Below, piece after piece: positions 50,174 through 62,791 of a DNA stretch of 64,000 nt. Within the stretch, counting starts at the first letter, position 1; every line of letters begins with the position of its first letter. The DNA comes from Pogostemon cablin (taxonomy: Eukaryota; Streptophyta; Magnoliopsida; Lamiales; Lamiaceae), in the NCBI GenBank assembly GCA_023678885.1, contig CM042986.1, positions 2,480,001 to 2,544,000 of the forward strand, read 5' to 3'. The notes under the pieces were generated by a model. The model was not told where the DNA came from. It searched no databases and worked only from the letters and a program-made list of their open reading frames with translations. Both the position numbers and the translations under genes were made by a program.

Positions 50174-51855
50174 GTGTAGTGGTTTTGTTGTTGTTGTACA
50201 TTGATTGATTAGGTTAGGTTTTTCTAAGATTCTTTGTTGCCTTTGATTTAACTTTTTATTTTTTTAATCTACAAATTATCTGACTTAATAATATTGTTTA
50301 AAAATATTATTACTATGAATTTCAAACTCATGATTACAAACTTTTGACATGGATCATGTATAATACATTACTAGAAAATAAGCGTTACAATAATTCTTTT
50401 TGATAATTATGTATAAGGTCGAATTTAATACACTACTAACTTGAAACTAATTTTATAAGTTTTTCAATTAAAAAGTTTAGATTTGATTTCTTATTGTTAT
50501 ATAATATATTAAATTCGAATAAATTTTCTTTACCAGAAGTCTGAAGTTGAAAAAAAGTACAATTTGAAACTCAAAATGAGATTTATCTAAAATGGACCCA
50601 AAACTGAGGGGGCGTTTGATATAATAAAAGGAATTGGAATGAGTATAATAGTGATAGTAGCATGGAATGGTAATGAGTTTGTTATTTATAATTATGTTGT
50701 TTGATTGACAGCAAGGAATGACTATCATAACCATTGATTTTGTTTGGTATGATTAAATTTTTTAAGAATTGATTCATAATTTTTATCATCAATATTTTTT
50801 TTAATATCATATTACTATTTTTAAGACAAAAATATTGTTTAATAATTTATAATTTTTTAAAAAAAATTTATACCATAAAAAAGTGATAAACTGTAAATGG
50901 GTGTTCCTCAAAAAATGAATCAAAGTCATAGTAGTAGATTTGCAGAGGTATGAGGCATCCCTGGATTTTTGGGAATGATTTCACTGTAGCACTTTGAAAG
51001 CTATTAACCAAACATATTTTTTCCATTCCCATTCCATTCCCAATCTCTAAACCCACCAACCAAACACCTCCTGAGGTTTACGTACACTAAAAAATTAAAA
51101 GTTTGATATATTTTTTTAATTAAAAATTTCCTGCATGGGAATTTTATATTTAAACCTTCTCTAAACTCTTTTAATTATTAATTTAATTATTATTACGTAA
51201 ATAGAATTAAAGGTTATAACAAGTTTTAAAATGCTGAAATACTAATTGTAATATATTTATGATAGTTATAATAAATCAAATTAAATTACGCAATATAATC
51301 TTTGTATAATCAGAATTAAGTAAAGATTTCACCATCGAAGATAGTTTAAATGGCTTCATAACGAGATCGAACAAATCTTTCCTTATTTTAAAGCCTAAAT
51401 GTCTAAATGCAGATGACTCGTTATTATTAAAAAAAAAAGAAAAAAAAAAGAAGCTTTTTAATTATTTGATGATCGATACCATCGACAAAATAATAAGAAT
51501 CACATCCACAACAAAATTTATATTAATTACAACGCTTCTCAAATAAGAATCACATGTATAATGCTACTGATTATACAGTCACCTGAAGCATCTCAAATCA
51601 CATTTTGCTATTCTTTATTATATTTCTAAATAAAATCGGAAAAAAAAAAGCATATTAATTGGAAGATAGAGAGATAGATAGGGGGATTGTACATTCATAT
51701 AGTTGACAAAGAAAAATAAGTAATATAGTATAGTTTTGATACAAAATTTAATATTAAATATTTTATAGAGTCCGAAATTTCAAATAGAAATAATTAATAT
51801 GAATTAATTAGTTTGGGCTCTATAAATATAAAATATTAAATTTATATCATTAAAT
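50174..51855. other. Spacer between convergent MACPF and expansin genes
   Basis: Holds the 3' UTRs of both converging genes and a Tourist-like MITE (50608-51071). A poly-purine (A/G) run lies near 51427-51450. No gene seen. Confidence 0.55.
50605..51074. mobile_element. Tourist-like (PIF/Harbinger) MITE
   Basis: Left end GGGGGCGTTTGAT and reverse-complemented right end GGAGGTGTTTGGT resemble the GGGGNTGTTTGGTT ends of Tourist elements. Internal arms carry GGAATTGGAATG / GGGAATGGAATGG. The flanking trinucleotide is TGA on both sides (50605-50607 and 51072-51074); Tourist elements normally duplicate TWA, so the site is unusual or the boundary is off by a base. No coding capacity. Confidence 0.6.
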
Positions 51856-52803
51856 TTAAAATTGTGGGCCGGTATAGGTTTGGCCGAATTGCCATCCACG
51901 CGGAACGACGTCGTTGGCGGTGATCGAGCGGCCGTCGCTGGCGATGACTCGGAAAGAGAGAGCCTGACCGTTGAGATAGGAGTGGATTTCCCAATTTTGC
52001 CCCCAGTTCCTAGTCATGGGTTTCCATCCGCTGCGGTCGCCCTTAATCCACACACTGTGGACGTCACCTGCCCCTCCCACGTTCGTTATCAACACCAAAT
52101 TGTAAAACGAATGTCCATTTATCGTAAACCTCATTCCTCCTTTCTTACCACATGGAACCCTACAACATAAATATAGTTTTATTTATTTATGCCGCGGGAT
52201 AATTAAAAACATGACATCAAAATATAACAGAACATCAAAATGTAACAGAATTCGGAACTTACCTTCGGTAGACGACGCGAACAATTCCGGCTCGATACTG
52301 CGCGATTTTAAGGAAGGAGGGCTCGGCGAGGTCGAAGTGGTGGCGGGGAGGGTTACACCAGCCGCCGTTGTGGCCGGAGAGGGCGTAGTTAGGGGGGCAG
52401 AAGTTGGTGGCGGTGACGGTGATGGTGGCGGGGAGGCACCACTTAGGGTCGTCGTTGCACTTAATTTGATAGCAGGCACCGCAGCTCAACCCATTGTTGA
52501 ACAGTGTTGTACTTAGTGCAGCTGTGCTTGTACCGTAACCCTGGCTGTACAAGTTCCCGTATCCACACGCCCCACCTGCATGTATTTATACGTATAGTAA
52601 AATACGAGATGAAATACGAGAAAAGATGTATAGGTCATGTGTTTCGTATGTATGTATGTACCCATGGTGCCGGTGGCGTCGGAGCCGCCGTAGAATGTTG
52701 CATGAGCGGTCTGCCAACCGCCGTAGGATCCATGAACATGGTGGAGGAGGAAGAGGAAGAAGGAAAGAAAGGTGGTGTAATAATATTGCCGTGTGGTGGC
52801 CAT
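51856..52803 (-). CDS. Alpha-expansin
   Basis: Secreted cell-wall loosening protein, acting without hydrolysis at acidic pH on cellulose-xyloglucan contacts. Three exons on the minus strand: 52803-52662, 52575-52263 and 52159-51856, giving 252 aa, a normal length. Residues 1-25 are a signal peptide (TFLSFFLFLLHHVHG). Domain 1 (GH45-like) has TFYGGSDATGTMGGACGYG, conserved cysteines, the alpha-expansin-specific GGWCNPP segment and the HFD motif (127-129). Domain 2 (CBM63) starts near GMRFTINGHSFYNLVLITNV and ends WQFGQTYTGPQF, with the Trp residues kept. All diagnostic residues are present, so it should be functional. The EXPA subgroup is not assigned. Confidence 0.95.
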
Positions 52804-52866
52804 TTTTATGTGGGAGTGATTTGAATTTTTTTTGGGGACACTATTATTTGCGTTGGGTAGAATTGG

Positions 52867-52876
52867 TATATATAAA
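52867..52876 (-). promoter_or_regulatory. TATA box of the expansin gene
   Basis: On the minus strand TTTATATATACC lies 64 bases upstream of the ATG, leaving room for a leader of about 30-35 bases. It is the best TATA candidate at a plausible distance. Confidence 0.5.
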
Positions 52877-53035
52877 TGGGTAGGGGTTGGGTTGGTGTGG
52901 TGGGTCCTACGTGGCAATATAGATATTTAAATTGTGTGGATTTTTTTTTATTTTAAAATATATATGTTCAAAAAATGATGAATGATAGTCCATTCAGAAA
53001 TCTTGTCTTTGGTCCCAGGTTATTACTCCCTAAGT

Positions 53036-53248
53036 CTCAAGTAGTCTCATTTATTTTTGAGCACGTGAATTAAGGAGTAAAATTATTTAATGTGTAGTGG
53101 GTAATTGTATTAGTGGTTATGTGGGCCCCATGTTTTAATTGTATTAGTGGGTGTGAGTGGGTCCCATATGTCCAAAAAATAAAATGAGACTCTTTGGATA
53201 TGACGACCAAAATGATAAAATAACCCTCTTAACCTGGGACGGAGTGAG
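53036..53248. mobile_element. Stowaway-like MITE
   Basis: Starts CTCCCTAAGTCTCAAGTAG and ends CTGGGACGGAGTGAG, with TA on each side. The interior AATTAAGGAGTAAAATTATT and GTGTAGTGGGTAATTG are shared with the copies at 56.2 and 56.8 kb. Confidence 0.7.
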
Positions 53249-54114
53249 TATATGATAGCATTGTTTGATTATCAAAATAATGTGGTAGTGACAACAAATA
53301 AACAATGATACATAACCTTTAAAAAAAATTCAGGTTATGAGTTATTTGGTAATTTTTAGTGGGAGATAACACATGTAATTGGCTCAGAAAAATCAAAAGA
53401 TCACCTATTCCACAATAGTATTTCATCTCGTATTCCATAAATTAAATGTTTGCTATGTATCATAATCAACGATCAAAATTACACATGTCTTAAGGGTTTA
53501 ATGGTCATTTATAGAGTATAATTTTTTTATATTGTGAAACACCAATAAAATACTGAATGTGCACTAGGAAATTCAAAGAATCAATCCCACGTAAACTGAC
53601 ACGAGTTTTCATTGTATATTTAGAAAATGCATTTTTCTAAAGTAATTTAATATCTTTTTTTAATAAATAAATGCTAATCAAAGTGTAATGTATGTTATTG
53701 TGTATTTATTTAAGACGATTAATTCAATTTTTAAAATAAGTGAAATATTCGTTATATTGAACGTTAACGTATCTCCTCTTATAAAAATGTGTCAATTTCT
53801 GAAAAAAAATAGTAATAAAAAGTGTTTATGTGTTGGCAGCCATTTATGAATCCAGCTTCAACTTTTTCAAGAGGCTGCCTATTTATAAACGCCAAATTGT
53901 ATCAAGCTAAATTTTGTGACGGTTATTTATTGACTACTTTTACTACTTAGATTAATACATGACATTTTAGGGTAAATTTTGAATTGATTAACCATGCCCA
54001 TAAATGGATAATGTACTAATGTAAATACAAGATACATTTCTATTGCAATATTTTTAGTTGGCTTTAATTTGATGTCATCTGGAGATCTCCAAATACATTT
54101 AACCAATAAAAGTC

Positions 54115-54117
<3 letters not shown>

Positions 54118-54203
<86 letters not shown>
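54118..54203. repeat. (AT)n microsatellite, about 86 bp
   Basis: Uninterrupted AT run in intergenic DNA. Confidence 0.97.
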
Positions 54204-54206
<3 letters not shown>

Positions 54207-54909
54207 GAAGGATACATAGCCATAGGATAAAAAATATACTAAATATTTAAAACATCAATTTTATACATTTTGATTATATATTTATTTAAATTGTTGAGAT
54301 GAAATAATATTTTTTATATAAAAGAATGATAATTCATCTCTGAAAAAAACCTCTTTTTACATATAAAAGAGTAATTTCAGTTCATCAACTAGCTGCAGAT
54401 TTACACTAAACGTCTTCAAATATATTTGAAGGTCGACCGAAAACAAGCCCAAAACTAGGGAATTAGTTATATTTATTATTATTTTTAAAATAATATTGGG
54501 AAATTAAATAAATGTTTTTGGATGGGGCCCTCCAACTCTTGATGGGCAGGACTTTGATCTTCTTAAGTTAGTTGAAAATAATAGCAAAACCAGCGAACAT
54601 GCAAGCTGAAATTAACTTCTTATTTTTATCATATTTGATATTTATTGCTCAAAATAAGAAATTTTATCAAGAGTCAAGACTGTTGATAAATGCATAATTT
54701 TGAATAAGCAATCATATATATATAAAAAAAATGAATATTAAAATGGTAGAAGTTATACCACTAAAATATGCATACATACCATCCGTGTATAACAGAAAAT
54801 ATAACATCAAAATATAGCAGGATATCTCATGCTAGTTCAAAGGGTTCAAATTATTATTATAAGTTCCAATTCCCATTTCTTATAGTAACACATATTTATT
54901 TAAGATGGG

Positions 54910-54992
<83 letters not shown>
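54910..54992. repeat. (AT)n microsatellite, about 83 bp
   Basis: Uninterrupted AT run about 700 bases from the previous array. Confidence 0.97.
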
Positions 54993-54997
<5 letters not shown>

Positions 54998-55769
54998 TTA
55001 ATTCACATAATTTTTATTTTTTCTCTTTCTTCGATCAATACTCATCCTCTCTCGTCTCTTATATAATTTCTTATTTAACATAAAGTTAAAACTATTTAAA
55101 AACTCAAAATAAACATAAACCATCCACGTTTATGATTTTAAAAAACCAAAACAACATCAAACAAACATATAAAGGTTTCAAATTTGAAAAAATTAAATGA
55201 TGATTACATCTCTTCGAAGACATATATATTAAAGCTAAAGATGTTTGAACCTTATCCCACTGTCATTTCTAGCTAGCCAGGAGTTGACACTAATCCGATT
55301 TTACATTTAATATATAGATATATATACTTTTTAAAAGTGCAATGCATTAGATACACCACTCCATCATTCCCAATGAAGAAAGAAATCTAAACTTTGTTCA
55401 TATACATTGTACCTAAATTTTTTTGACAAGGGAAAACATATTCAATATTTAAAATTACAATACACTTTAATCTTAAAATCTCATCAACCCAATTTAACAT
55501 TTAGTGTTACATACTGTATTTATCACTCAATGTTAATCATACAATTATACATACACTTAACATTTATAGAAATTAAAACCCTAACTAGCATAAGATGGTG
55601 ATTAGAAAGAGAGATTAAAGCCTGGACATAACTTGAGTGATAGAGGGGAGAGTGGTGACCGGTGTTAGAAACACTTTCCAATTGAACTGTTAGTTACAGT
55701 GTAAAGGTTCAAATTCTATTTTTGACGTGGATTTAAATTTGGATAATTTATAAGTACATTCAAAAAATG

Positions 55770-56050
55770 AATGACAAATTCTCTTGTGAGACGCTATTTA
55801 TGTGAGACAATTTGTGAGACGTGTTAAAGTATATCTATTTTTTAGATAAAGTATGTTTAATGATTGTTAAAGTATTTTTTCTAAAGCAGACTGAATTATG
55901 CATTAAAGTATGATTTCAGCGTATTATAATAAAATTTATTATTGACATATTTTAAATACAAATAAGCATACTTTATCTCTACAATAAGAATACTTTAATG
56001 ATGGGTTGACCCGTCTCACAAATAATCCGTCTTATAAGAGAGTTTCTCAA
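55770..56050. mobile_element. Inverted-repeat MITE with CTCTTGTGAGACG ends (second copy)
   Basis: Left arm ATTCTCTTGTGAGACGCTAT with several GTGAGAC motifs; right arm CGTCTTATAAGAGAGTTTCT. It aligns in reverse orientation with the element at about 19285-19565, including AAAGTATGTTTAATGATTGT-like internal sequence. Non-coding. Confidence 0.6.
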
Positions 56051-56203
56051 AATTAATATCTTTATAAACCGCTTAATCCTTCACTAATTTGGGTGGCACG
56101 ACATGAATTTTGATCTCTTTTAAACCCAATTAAATATTGAACTTTCTTATAAAATGCAATGTTGCAGGCCAATAATGATGGGACACGCCATTTTTATTTG
56201 TTA

Positions 56204-56419
56204 CTCCTTCCATTTCTCACTAAGAGGGTCTTTTGTTTTTTGAAACGTGAATTAAGAAGTATTATTATTTAATGTGTAGTGGATAATTGTATTAGTGGGA
56301 ATGTGTATTCTATATTTTAATTGTATTAGTATGTGTTTGTGTCTCATATGTGTAAGAAAATAAGATTTTTTGAGTGGGACTATTAAAATTGAAAAAAAAA
56401 GCCTGAGGAGATATAGGAG
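56204..56419. mobile_element. Stowaway-like MITE
   Basis: Starts CTCCTTCCATTTCTCAC and ends CTGAGGAGATATAGGAG, between TA dinucleotides. The interior matches the other family members (GAATTAAGAAGTATTATTAT). Confidence 0.65.
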
Positions 56420-56761
56420 TATTTTTTTTAAGGAAGAGAGGTAGGAGGGTGGGAGAAAAGAAGAAGTTGGGATTGGACAAAGACACGTGGCAATAAAAAG
56501 TCAAAGGTGGCCATAAAAGTGCTTGAGGTATATGGATGTTGGATCAATTAGGGCAATCATATGAAATGAGGCACAAATGATGTGTAGGAGTTGGTTATGC
56601 CTATTTCTTGGTCGGCCAATTCTTCACATGCGGATCCATTTTCCTACCCTACCCGTTTCCCTGCCAAATCAAATCTATCACATCTCCATCCAAATCTAAT
56701 TTACTTGTCTATTTCACCTTTCACCCCTCAACTTTCACCCATGTATGATGCATTCCAAGTA

Positions 56762-56979
56762 CTCCCTCCGTCCATAGAGTGCATTTTACTTTTGTGCATA
56801 TTGATTAAGAAGTATTATTATTTAATGTGTAGTGGGTAGTTATATTAGTGGGAGTATGAACCTCATATTTTAGTTGTATTAGTGAGTATGTGTGGGTCCC
56901 ATGTATTTAAAAAAGGGAATGACCCTTTTTGGAACGACCAAAATGGAAAAAATACCCTCTTTCGAGCGGACGGATGGAT
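56762..56979. mobile_element. Stowaway-like MITE
   Basis: Starts CTCCCTCCGTCCATAGAG and ends AGCGGACGGATGGAT, between TA dinucleotides. Same family and orientation as the copy 340 bases upstream. Confidence 0.7.
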
Positions 56980-58584
56980 TATATATTTTGCATTTATTCA
57001 ATTTGTTAGGTTTATTTATTTTAATATATCCATATATATTATATAATTTTATCTTAAAAATACATACATAACATAACTTTATAATTTATTTATTACAAAA
57101 TATATTAAACTGCTCTTAAAAGTTAATCAAAAGACAACTCTTCTCAAATTACGATCGTAAATGTAAATTTTTTTTTGTGGGATGGTATATGTATGTGAAA
57201 TAGAGTACTATCATTTATCTTTTTAGAGTTTAGTTTTAAGGTTTTTATAGTTCATTTTATTCAAATTTAATTGAATCATTAATCAGGATATTATTACTAT
57301 TTTACTCTATTAATTTTACTAATCTATTCTTAAATTTGAGTTACATTCTCCATTTATTTTTATCTCAGATCCATATATATGTACGTAAGTGTACCTAAAA
57401 ATGACTCGTTATATATTGTCTATATAAAATTATATATTTTACACCTCGAAATGCTTCAAATTCGAGATAATGAATATTGTAACTAGCTAAAAGAATATTG
57501 AATAGTTCCTTACTTCATTATACATTGATAAATTAACTAATTAACGAGTAGATATTATGAGTTGATAATATATAGTTGAAAATGATGTGGAAAAAGAGAG
57601 GAAACTAATAAATAAAACGAAGCATATCTATCAAGGCATTAATCAACTATAGCTATAGTGCCTTTAAAGATATTTTGGTGCGAATCACTATTTTATAATG
57701 ATTTTTTTAATATATTAATTAACATTACTCTCATATATATATATATATACTTAAAAGTTATCGTTTTCAGTTGAAAAATAATTATTTTTCGTATGATATT
57801 CATTTATGTCTATATAGATTTAACAAAATCTCCTAATTAATACTACAAATTAAGCAAACCGTTAAACTTATTAAACAATTAATGCTTTTTATAAAGAAAA
57901 ATTATTTTATTTTTAAAACGATATACTATATAATACTCCACATTAATACACAGCTAACATGATTTGATATAACGTAACCTCTAAGGTGGCCAAAGCCCAA
58001 TGGAGTATTAAATAATTGGTCCATTTCAGACAGAAATAAGAAACATGTGAATCCTCCAAATAAAGATTAATTAATATGTTTATATATTTGTAGTATACAT
58101 ATAATACTCTTTTACTTTTTTTTCTTCTTCTCTATTTACATAATATATAACCTGAATGAAATCTTACAGATATTTCTTAATGTAGATGCATGAGACACCG
58201 TTTCATAATATGTGCCAACAAAAAATAACCATTATTCTTGAAGTTGAAAATTTATAGTACAAGAAATACATTACTAGTGTATATTATATTAAAATTATTT
58301 TAAGAAATTATTATATTTTTTTCTCAACAAAAGTCTTTTATTTCTGTCTTACAAATTTTTGTAAATTTATATGAGAGAAAGACAACAATAATGTTTTAGA
58401 GTAATTGAGATATAATGGTTTATAATTAATGCTTAATATTATGATGTATACATACATGTGTATATTATTAGATGTAAATTTAAAATCCGTAATTAATATT
58501 ATTACGTACACTGTATTCTTGCATAAATTAACTAGAATTTGAGATAATTTTGTTCTCCGTCTTGTTTGTCAACTCACTCAAGGA

Positions 58585-58627
58585 AAATAATAATAATAAT
58601 AATAATAATAATAAGAATAAATAAAGA

Positions 58628-58658
<31 letters not shown>

Positions 58659-58659
58659 T
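58585..58659. repeat. (AAT)n microsatellite
   Basis: Two near-perfect AAT runs separated by AAGAATAAATAAAGA. Confidence 0.95.
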
Positions 58660-60243
58660 ATTCTAGGTCAAATAATTAATCTTTTAATTAAATGTGTAAA
58701 TTAACCCCAAACCACGATATTAAAATGGATAATATATCCTATTATTTTTGTATATTATATTCTATTCCGTTTGTTGTATGATTGCTCTTATATTTTATAT
58801 TTTCCTTTTTAAATTATAGTTACTTCCTCTTCTTAAATTTCATCCATCCTACAATTTTGATACAAAAAATATTATATCAAAATAATACAAGAAACTTAAA
58901 TGGAATTAGTTCTACCCTGCACACAAATATATTTCCTATTATTAATCTCTCATTATTTTATATTTCAAATAATCACCACTCACTATCACAATGCACAAAA
59001 TACCAGCTTGTATCAAAGATACAACATTAATAACTATTTAAAAGGAGAAATCATAACCAAAGATTTGGCTTTAAATAAAAGAAAAAATAATAGAAAAGAA
59101 TTGTGTAAGATTGTTTCACGGAAATCATTCTGTGAGACGGATAAAAAGTGATAATATTTTAATAGAAATGTATTACTTAAATGATGAAAAATAATAATAG
59201 TGCAGAAAATTATTTTATGAATAATTTATAATATAAATAAAAATAAATCACATTATAAAAGAAAATTAATGTAACATTCTTTATAAAAATGTGATAAGGA
59301 AACGTAAAATAATATCATTGAAAGATGATATCATACAAGACCCCAAAAATAATTAGTTTCCACTTTCCACTTTATGATGACTTAGTTTGTTCAACTACAA
59401 AGCGACCGTTGGGAAATTCAATTATTATGGTTATTAACTTATTATACTTTGAATATTGTAGACCTATTTGAGCTGCACGTACTAACAATTAACTGTCTAT
59501 ATTGTTTGTGGTATTAATTTTGTACACCAAACCAAAACACAGATGTTGTACCTTTGCACTATTTAATCTACGGGTCATGTTGTAACTTCTGCATTCAGTA
59601 ATTGTGTTGAAAGATGATATTTAAATTTTTGATCACCAAATATCGTTATTCTTTAATGCACAATTAAATCAAGATTTTAATTACTCGTCATTTTAGTGGT
59701 TGCCATCCTTTATTGTCACGTGGAGATTGCTTTCACAAATTAATTTACAAAAATTAGCAATTTTAATTTATATCCGACTATGAGATGTTATAATGAAAAG
59801 TGAAAACATCTCAGTATTTGGTTTTAGGGTTCTATTCTAATATTTGTATGATTTGTGCATTAAAATTTATATTAACAGATTCTTATTTAATTAATTCACT
59901 TTAATTAATTAAGTTAGGTTGATAACTTGATGCACCATGCGCCAGTAGATGATAGTAGTACTATATGAAGTTGCAAATATGAAGTATATTATTTGAAATT
60001 ATCATTTTATTGGGGTAAATTAAGGCCCATATCTTATGGGCTTAGTTTATAAACCCATAAATAGTGAGGATTTTTGTGACGGATCGTTTATTTGTGACAG
60101 TTTTATCATCACAAATTAGTAACAGCTATATAACTGTTATAAACACCGTTATGAATAAGTAAAAAAATATTTAATCCCTGAAAAATGATTTTCGATAAAA
60201 AAAATCATTACAATTATGACGGCTTTTGAACGACAAAAAAAAT

Positions 60244-61049
60244 AGCTTAGAACAAGTAGTGAAATTGGTAAATGTTATTTAACTGAAAACGATTACATCA
60301 AGTACTTACGTACGATGCGAATACAAAATCTAACCAATCTATCCAAACTACTTAAGCACAGCACTAAAGGTGAAAAATACATCAATGATTCATATACAAG
60401 GATGCTATCTGAATTTTGATTTTGTCAGCAATATGGTTCGGGGACAACATCTTTTTGCCATGTTGAAGAGCATTTCTTTCCATCCAAATGTAGTAGATCA
60501 TGGTAGCAAAGGTGATGAAAAGAAGTCTTCTTGCCTTGGTGTTGCTTCTTGTATCCTACATTATCTTACGGAAGCAATCTGTGACTGATGTTAGTCTTCC
60601 TCTTCTCCATCCGATCCATCTTCTAACTTTATTCCAAATTTGTGTGGTATAAGGGAATTGAAAGAATAGATGCGATGTAGTCTCTTGATCGAAGCAAAAA
60701 CCACATCGTTTGTCTTCTTCTGTGCACCAAATCCTGTCCTTTATAGCCACTTTTTCCCTATGCACTAACCATAGTTTGAAGCTGAACTTTCTCACTATCC
60801 ATTTATTCCAAATCTGTTTATAAACAAAGTTTGAGTCCGTTGTGTGTCTCCTCCTTAGATGATCATACATACGACTGTCTTTGAATATTCCATTTTTACA
60901 ACACTTCTCCATAATACCAATTACTTCTTCATCTCCTTCTAATTCATTCTCTATGGTATTTCTAATGACAATGAGAACTCTCCATAAGTATGTAGAATTA
61001 TTACTGGAATAGATCACTGTCCACTGACAAGATGAGCTTAGAACAAGTA
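60244..61049 (-). mobile_element. 5'-truncated LINE fragment with zf-RVT domain
   Basis: Element 60259-61034 lies between perfect 15-bp direct repeats AGCTTAGAACAAGTA (60244-60258 and 61035-61049), the target duplication of target-primed reverse transcription. On the minus strand it encodes the C-terminal part of a plant LINE ORF2. The reverse-transcriptase zinc-binding domain reads KFSFKLWLVHREKVAIKDR, then CGFCFDQETTSHLFFQFP and IWNKVRRWIGW. After one frameshift near 60560 comes the typical end MIYYIWMERNALQHGKK...IKIQIASL with a stop. No reverse transcriptase core is present, so it arrived as a dead 5'-truncated copy. No poly(A) tail remains. Confidence 0.85.
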
Positions 61050-62791
61050 AAATAAGGGTTTTAAATCCCGACCAGCTGACAAATCCACTAACAGACGAAC
61101 CAACTTGATTTGACATATATTCAAAAAAATAAATTATTACTTTATTATTCATAACTTTTGACAATTAATTTTATAAATTTTAAGTAATTTTAACATTTCA
61201 TCATTTGATTAGAAATATTGAGCTGCCCAATTAAAATTTATTGGCCCATAACCACATAACATATAAGCCCGAAGTTAATTATTCAATTAGTTGGGCTGCC
61301 CGATTAAAAATTAATGGCCCATAACGACATAAAAACCATAAGGTCCCATGACATGACTATTCAATCTGTTATTAACAAGAAGACACGAATCAACCCAAGA
61401 TTTGAAGAATTATATGAAGTCATTAATTATTATGCCAAATAAAATGAGAGGAATACATGCAAAATGAAAAATTAGAATAATAAAATTGCGTGACATACCC
61501 TTTTGAGAAGATTAAATACTTAATATAGATTAAATCCATAAATTACTTTTCTATATATAATGAGAACATTATTATATTTATCTATATATATGTACAAAAT
61601 TTTTATTATATTTATCTATATATGTACGAAATTTTAATTTTTTTAAAAAGATATTATTAATAACTTAATTATTATCTATAATTTAATAAATATTTTTATT
61701 AATATAATAATAATACACTCATTAAATTAAAAGCATTAAAAATTCAATTAGTATTAAACAGTTAATCGCACACACCATTTTATTTTTTTATAAAAATATT
61801 ATCACTTTTATCCATCCAATTAAGTCTTAAATGATCAATTGTTAGCACGTGAATTCATATTAAAGGGAATGGGTGATACATGATTAGTGAAATAACTGAA
61901 ATATCACAAGGAGCACCGTGTTTAAAAAAGAAAAAAAAAAGTAAAAAATTCTAAAAATATGATAAATCAGCCATTGACACGTAAGAAAGCGTTCTTTAGT
62001 TAAATAAATATAGATTTTTACTTCGGGTTTTTTGTAAACCGAGTGACAGCGTTTATCTGCGGTTTAGACGGTTTATAAAATCGGTAGAGATATTTTTTAA
62101 AGTGCAAGTTAAAATTTAAATGGTAATCAAATCAAATCAAATCAAATTGTATTCACTGCAAATCAAATCGTTCGCGAACTATTTGAGTCTCAGTTTGATT
62201 AAATGTTCGTTCGAATTCGTTCGTTAACCTTAACGAGCCAAAACAAACTTGAATTTTGGGTTCGAATAGTTTATCAAACCAAACTCAAGCTTAAGGGTGT
62301 TCGACTCGAAAGCTCGCGAACATATTCGTTTATAGGCTCGGCTCGCAATCGTAAATTTTATAGTTATCCTTTAGAATTATATATATTATTTATTTATTAA
62401 TATTCAATAATTAAATATTTTATATTAAAGCACAATAATAACTTAAGTAATTATTTAAATATTTAAATATTCTTTATCGTTTATTATTATATTTTATATT
62501 AAAGCACAATAAATGTTTATAAACGAAATATTCTTTTAATATCCAGGCGCAAAATTATTTAAATGTTCATGAAAATATATTTATAAACAAGTTATTTTAT
62601 ATGTTCGTGAACATGTTCGCGAGTCTTAACAAATAGTTTGAGTTCGAGCTCGAGTTCGATAATTTCTTAACAAACTATCTTCAAACATAGTAGTGTTCGA
62701 TTTCAGGAGCAACAGGCTCCGGGGAGTGGGGCGATTCGATTACCACCCTACTTAATCAGATTAACTTTTGATTAATTCTAAATCTACAGCG
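61050..62791. other. Spacer before the terminal pseudogene
   Basis: No gene seen. It contains a 73-bp direct duplication (61221 and 61294, both with GCTGCCC.ATTAAAA and TGGCCCATAAC.ACATAA). At about 62160-62700 lies a region with many TTCG/CGAA-containing palindromes, described separately. Confidence 0.5.
62160..62700. repeat. Palindrome-rich TTCG/CTCG repeat region
   Basis: Flanking arms contain CGCGAACTATTTGAG (left) and AACAAATAGTTTGAGTTCG (right), which pair as inverted repeats. Between them are many short palindromes such as GTTCGTGAACAT, CTCGCGAACAT and GAGCTCGAG. This may be a MITE-like or LTR-derived fragment; the class is not clear. It also generates spurious short frames. Confidence 0.45.

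Larger units (their letters stand above)
52877..60243. other. 7.4-kb gene-free spacer rich in MITEs
   Basis: No gene seen. Contents in order: Stowaway-like MITE (53036-53248), (AT)n arrays (54118-54203 and 54910-54992), inverted-repeat MITE (55770-56050), two more Stowaway-like MITEs (56204-56419 and 56762-56979) and an AAT repeat (58585-58659). Between these is plain AT-rich DNA. Confidence 0.6.

Noticed and set aside
54118..54223. Open frames made of repeated Tyr-Ile (at each AT array)
   Set aside because: These are translations of (AT)n microsatellites and carry no coding evidence.
55620..55750. tRNA-derived SINE (B-box-like GGTTCAAATTC at about 55705)
   Set aside because: The upstream A-box is poor, there is no cloverleaf, no 3' tail and no target duplication.
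60060..60262. Possible CACTA element ending AAGTAGTG at about 60262
   Set aside because: The TAGTG is created at the junction of the 15-bp target duplication and the LINE 3' end (GTGAAATT...). Removing the LINE restores AAGTAAAATAAGG, so there is no CACTA terminus there.
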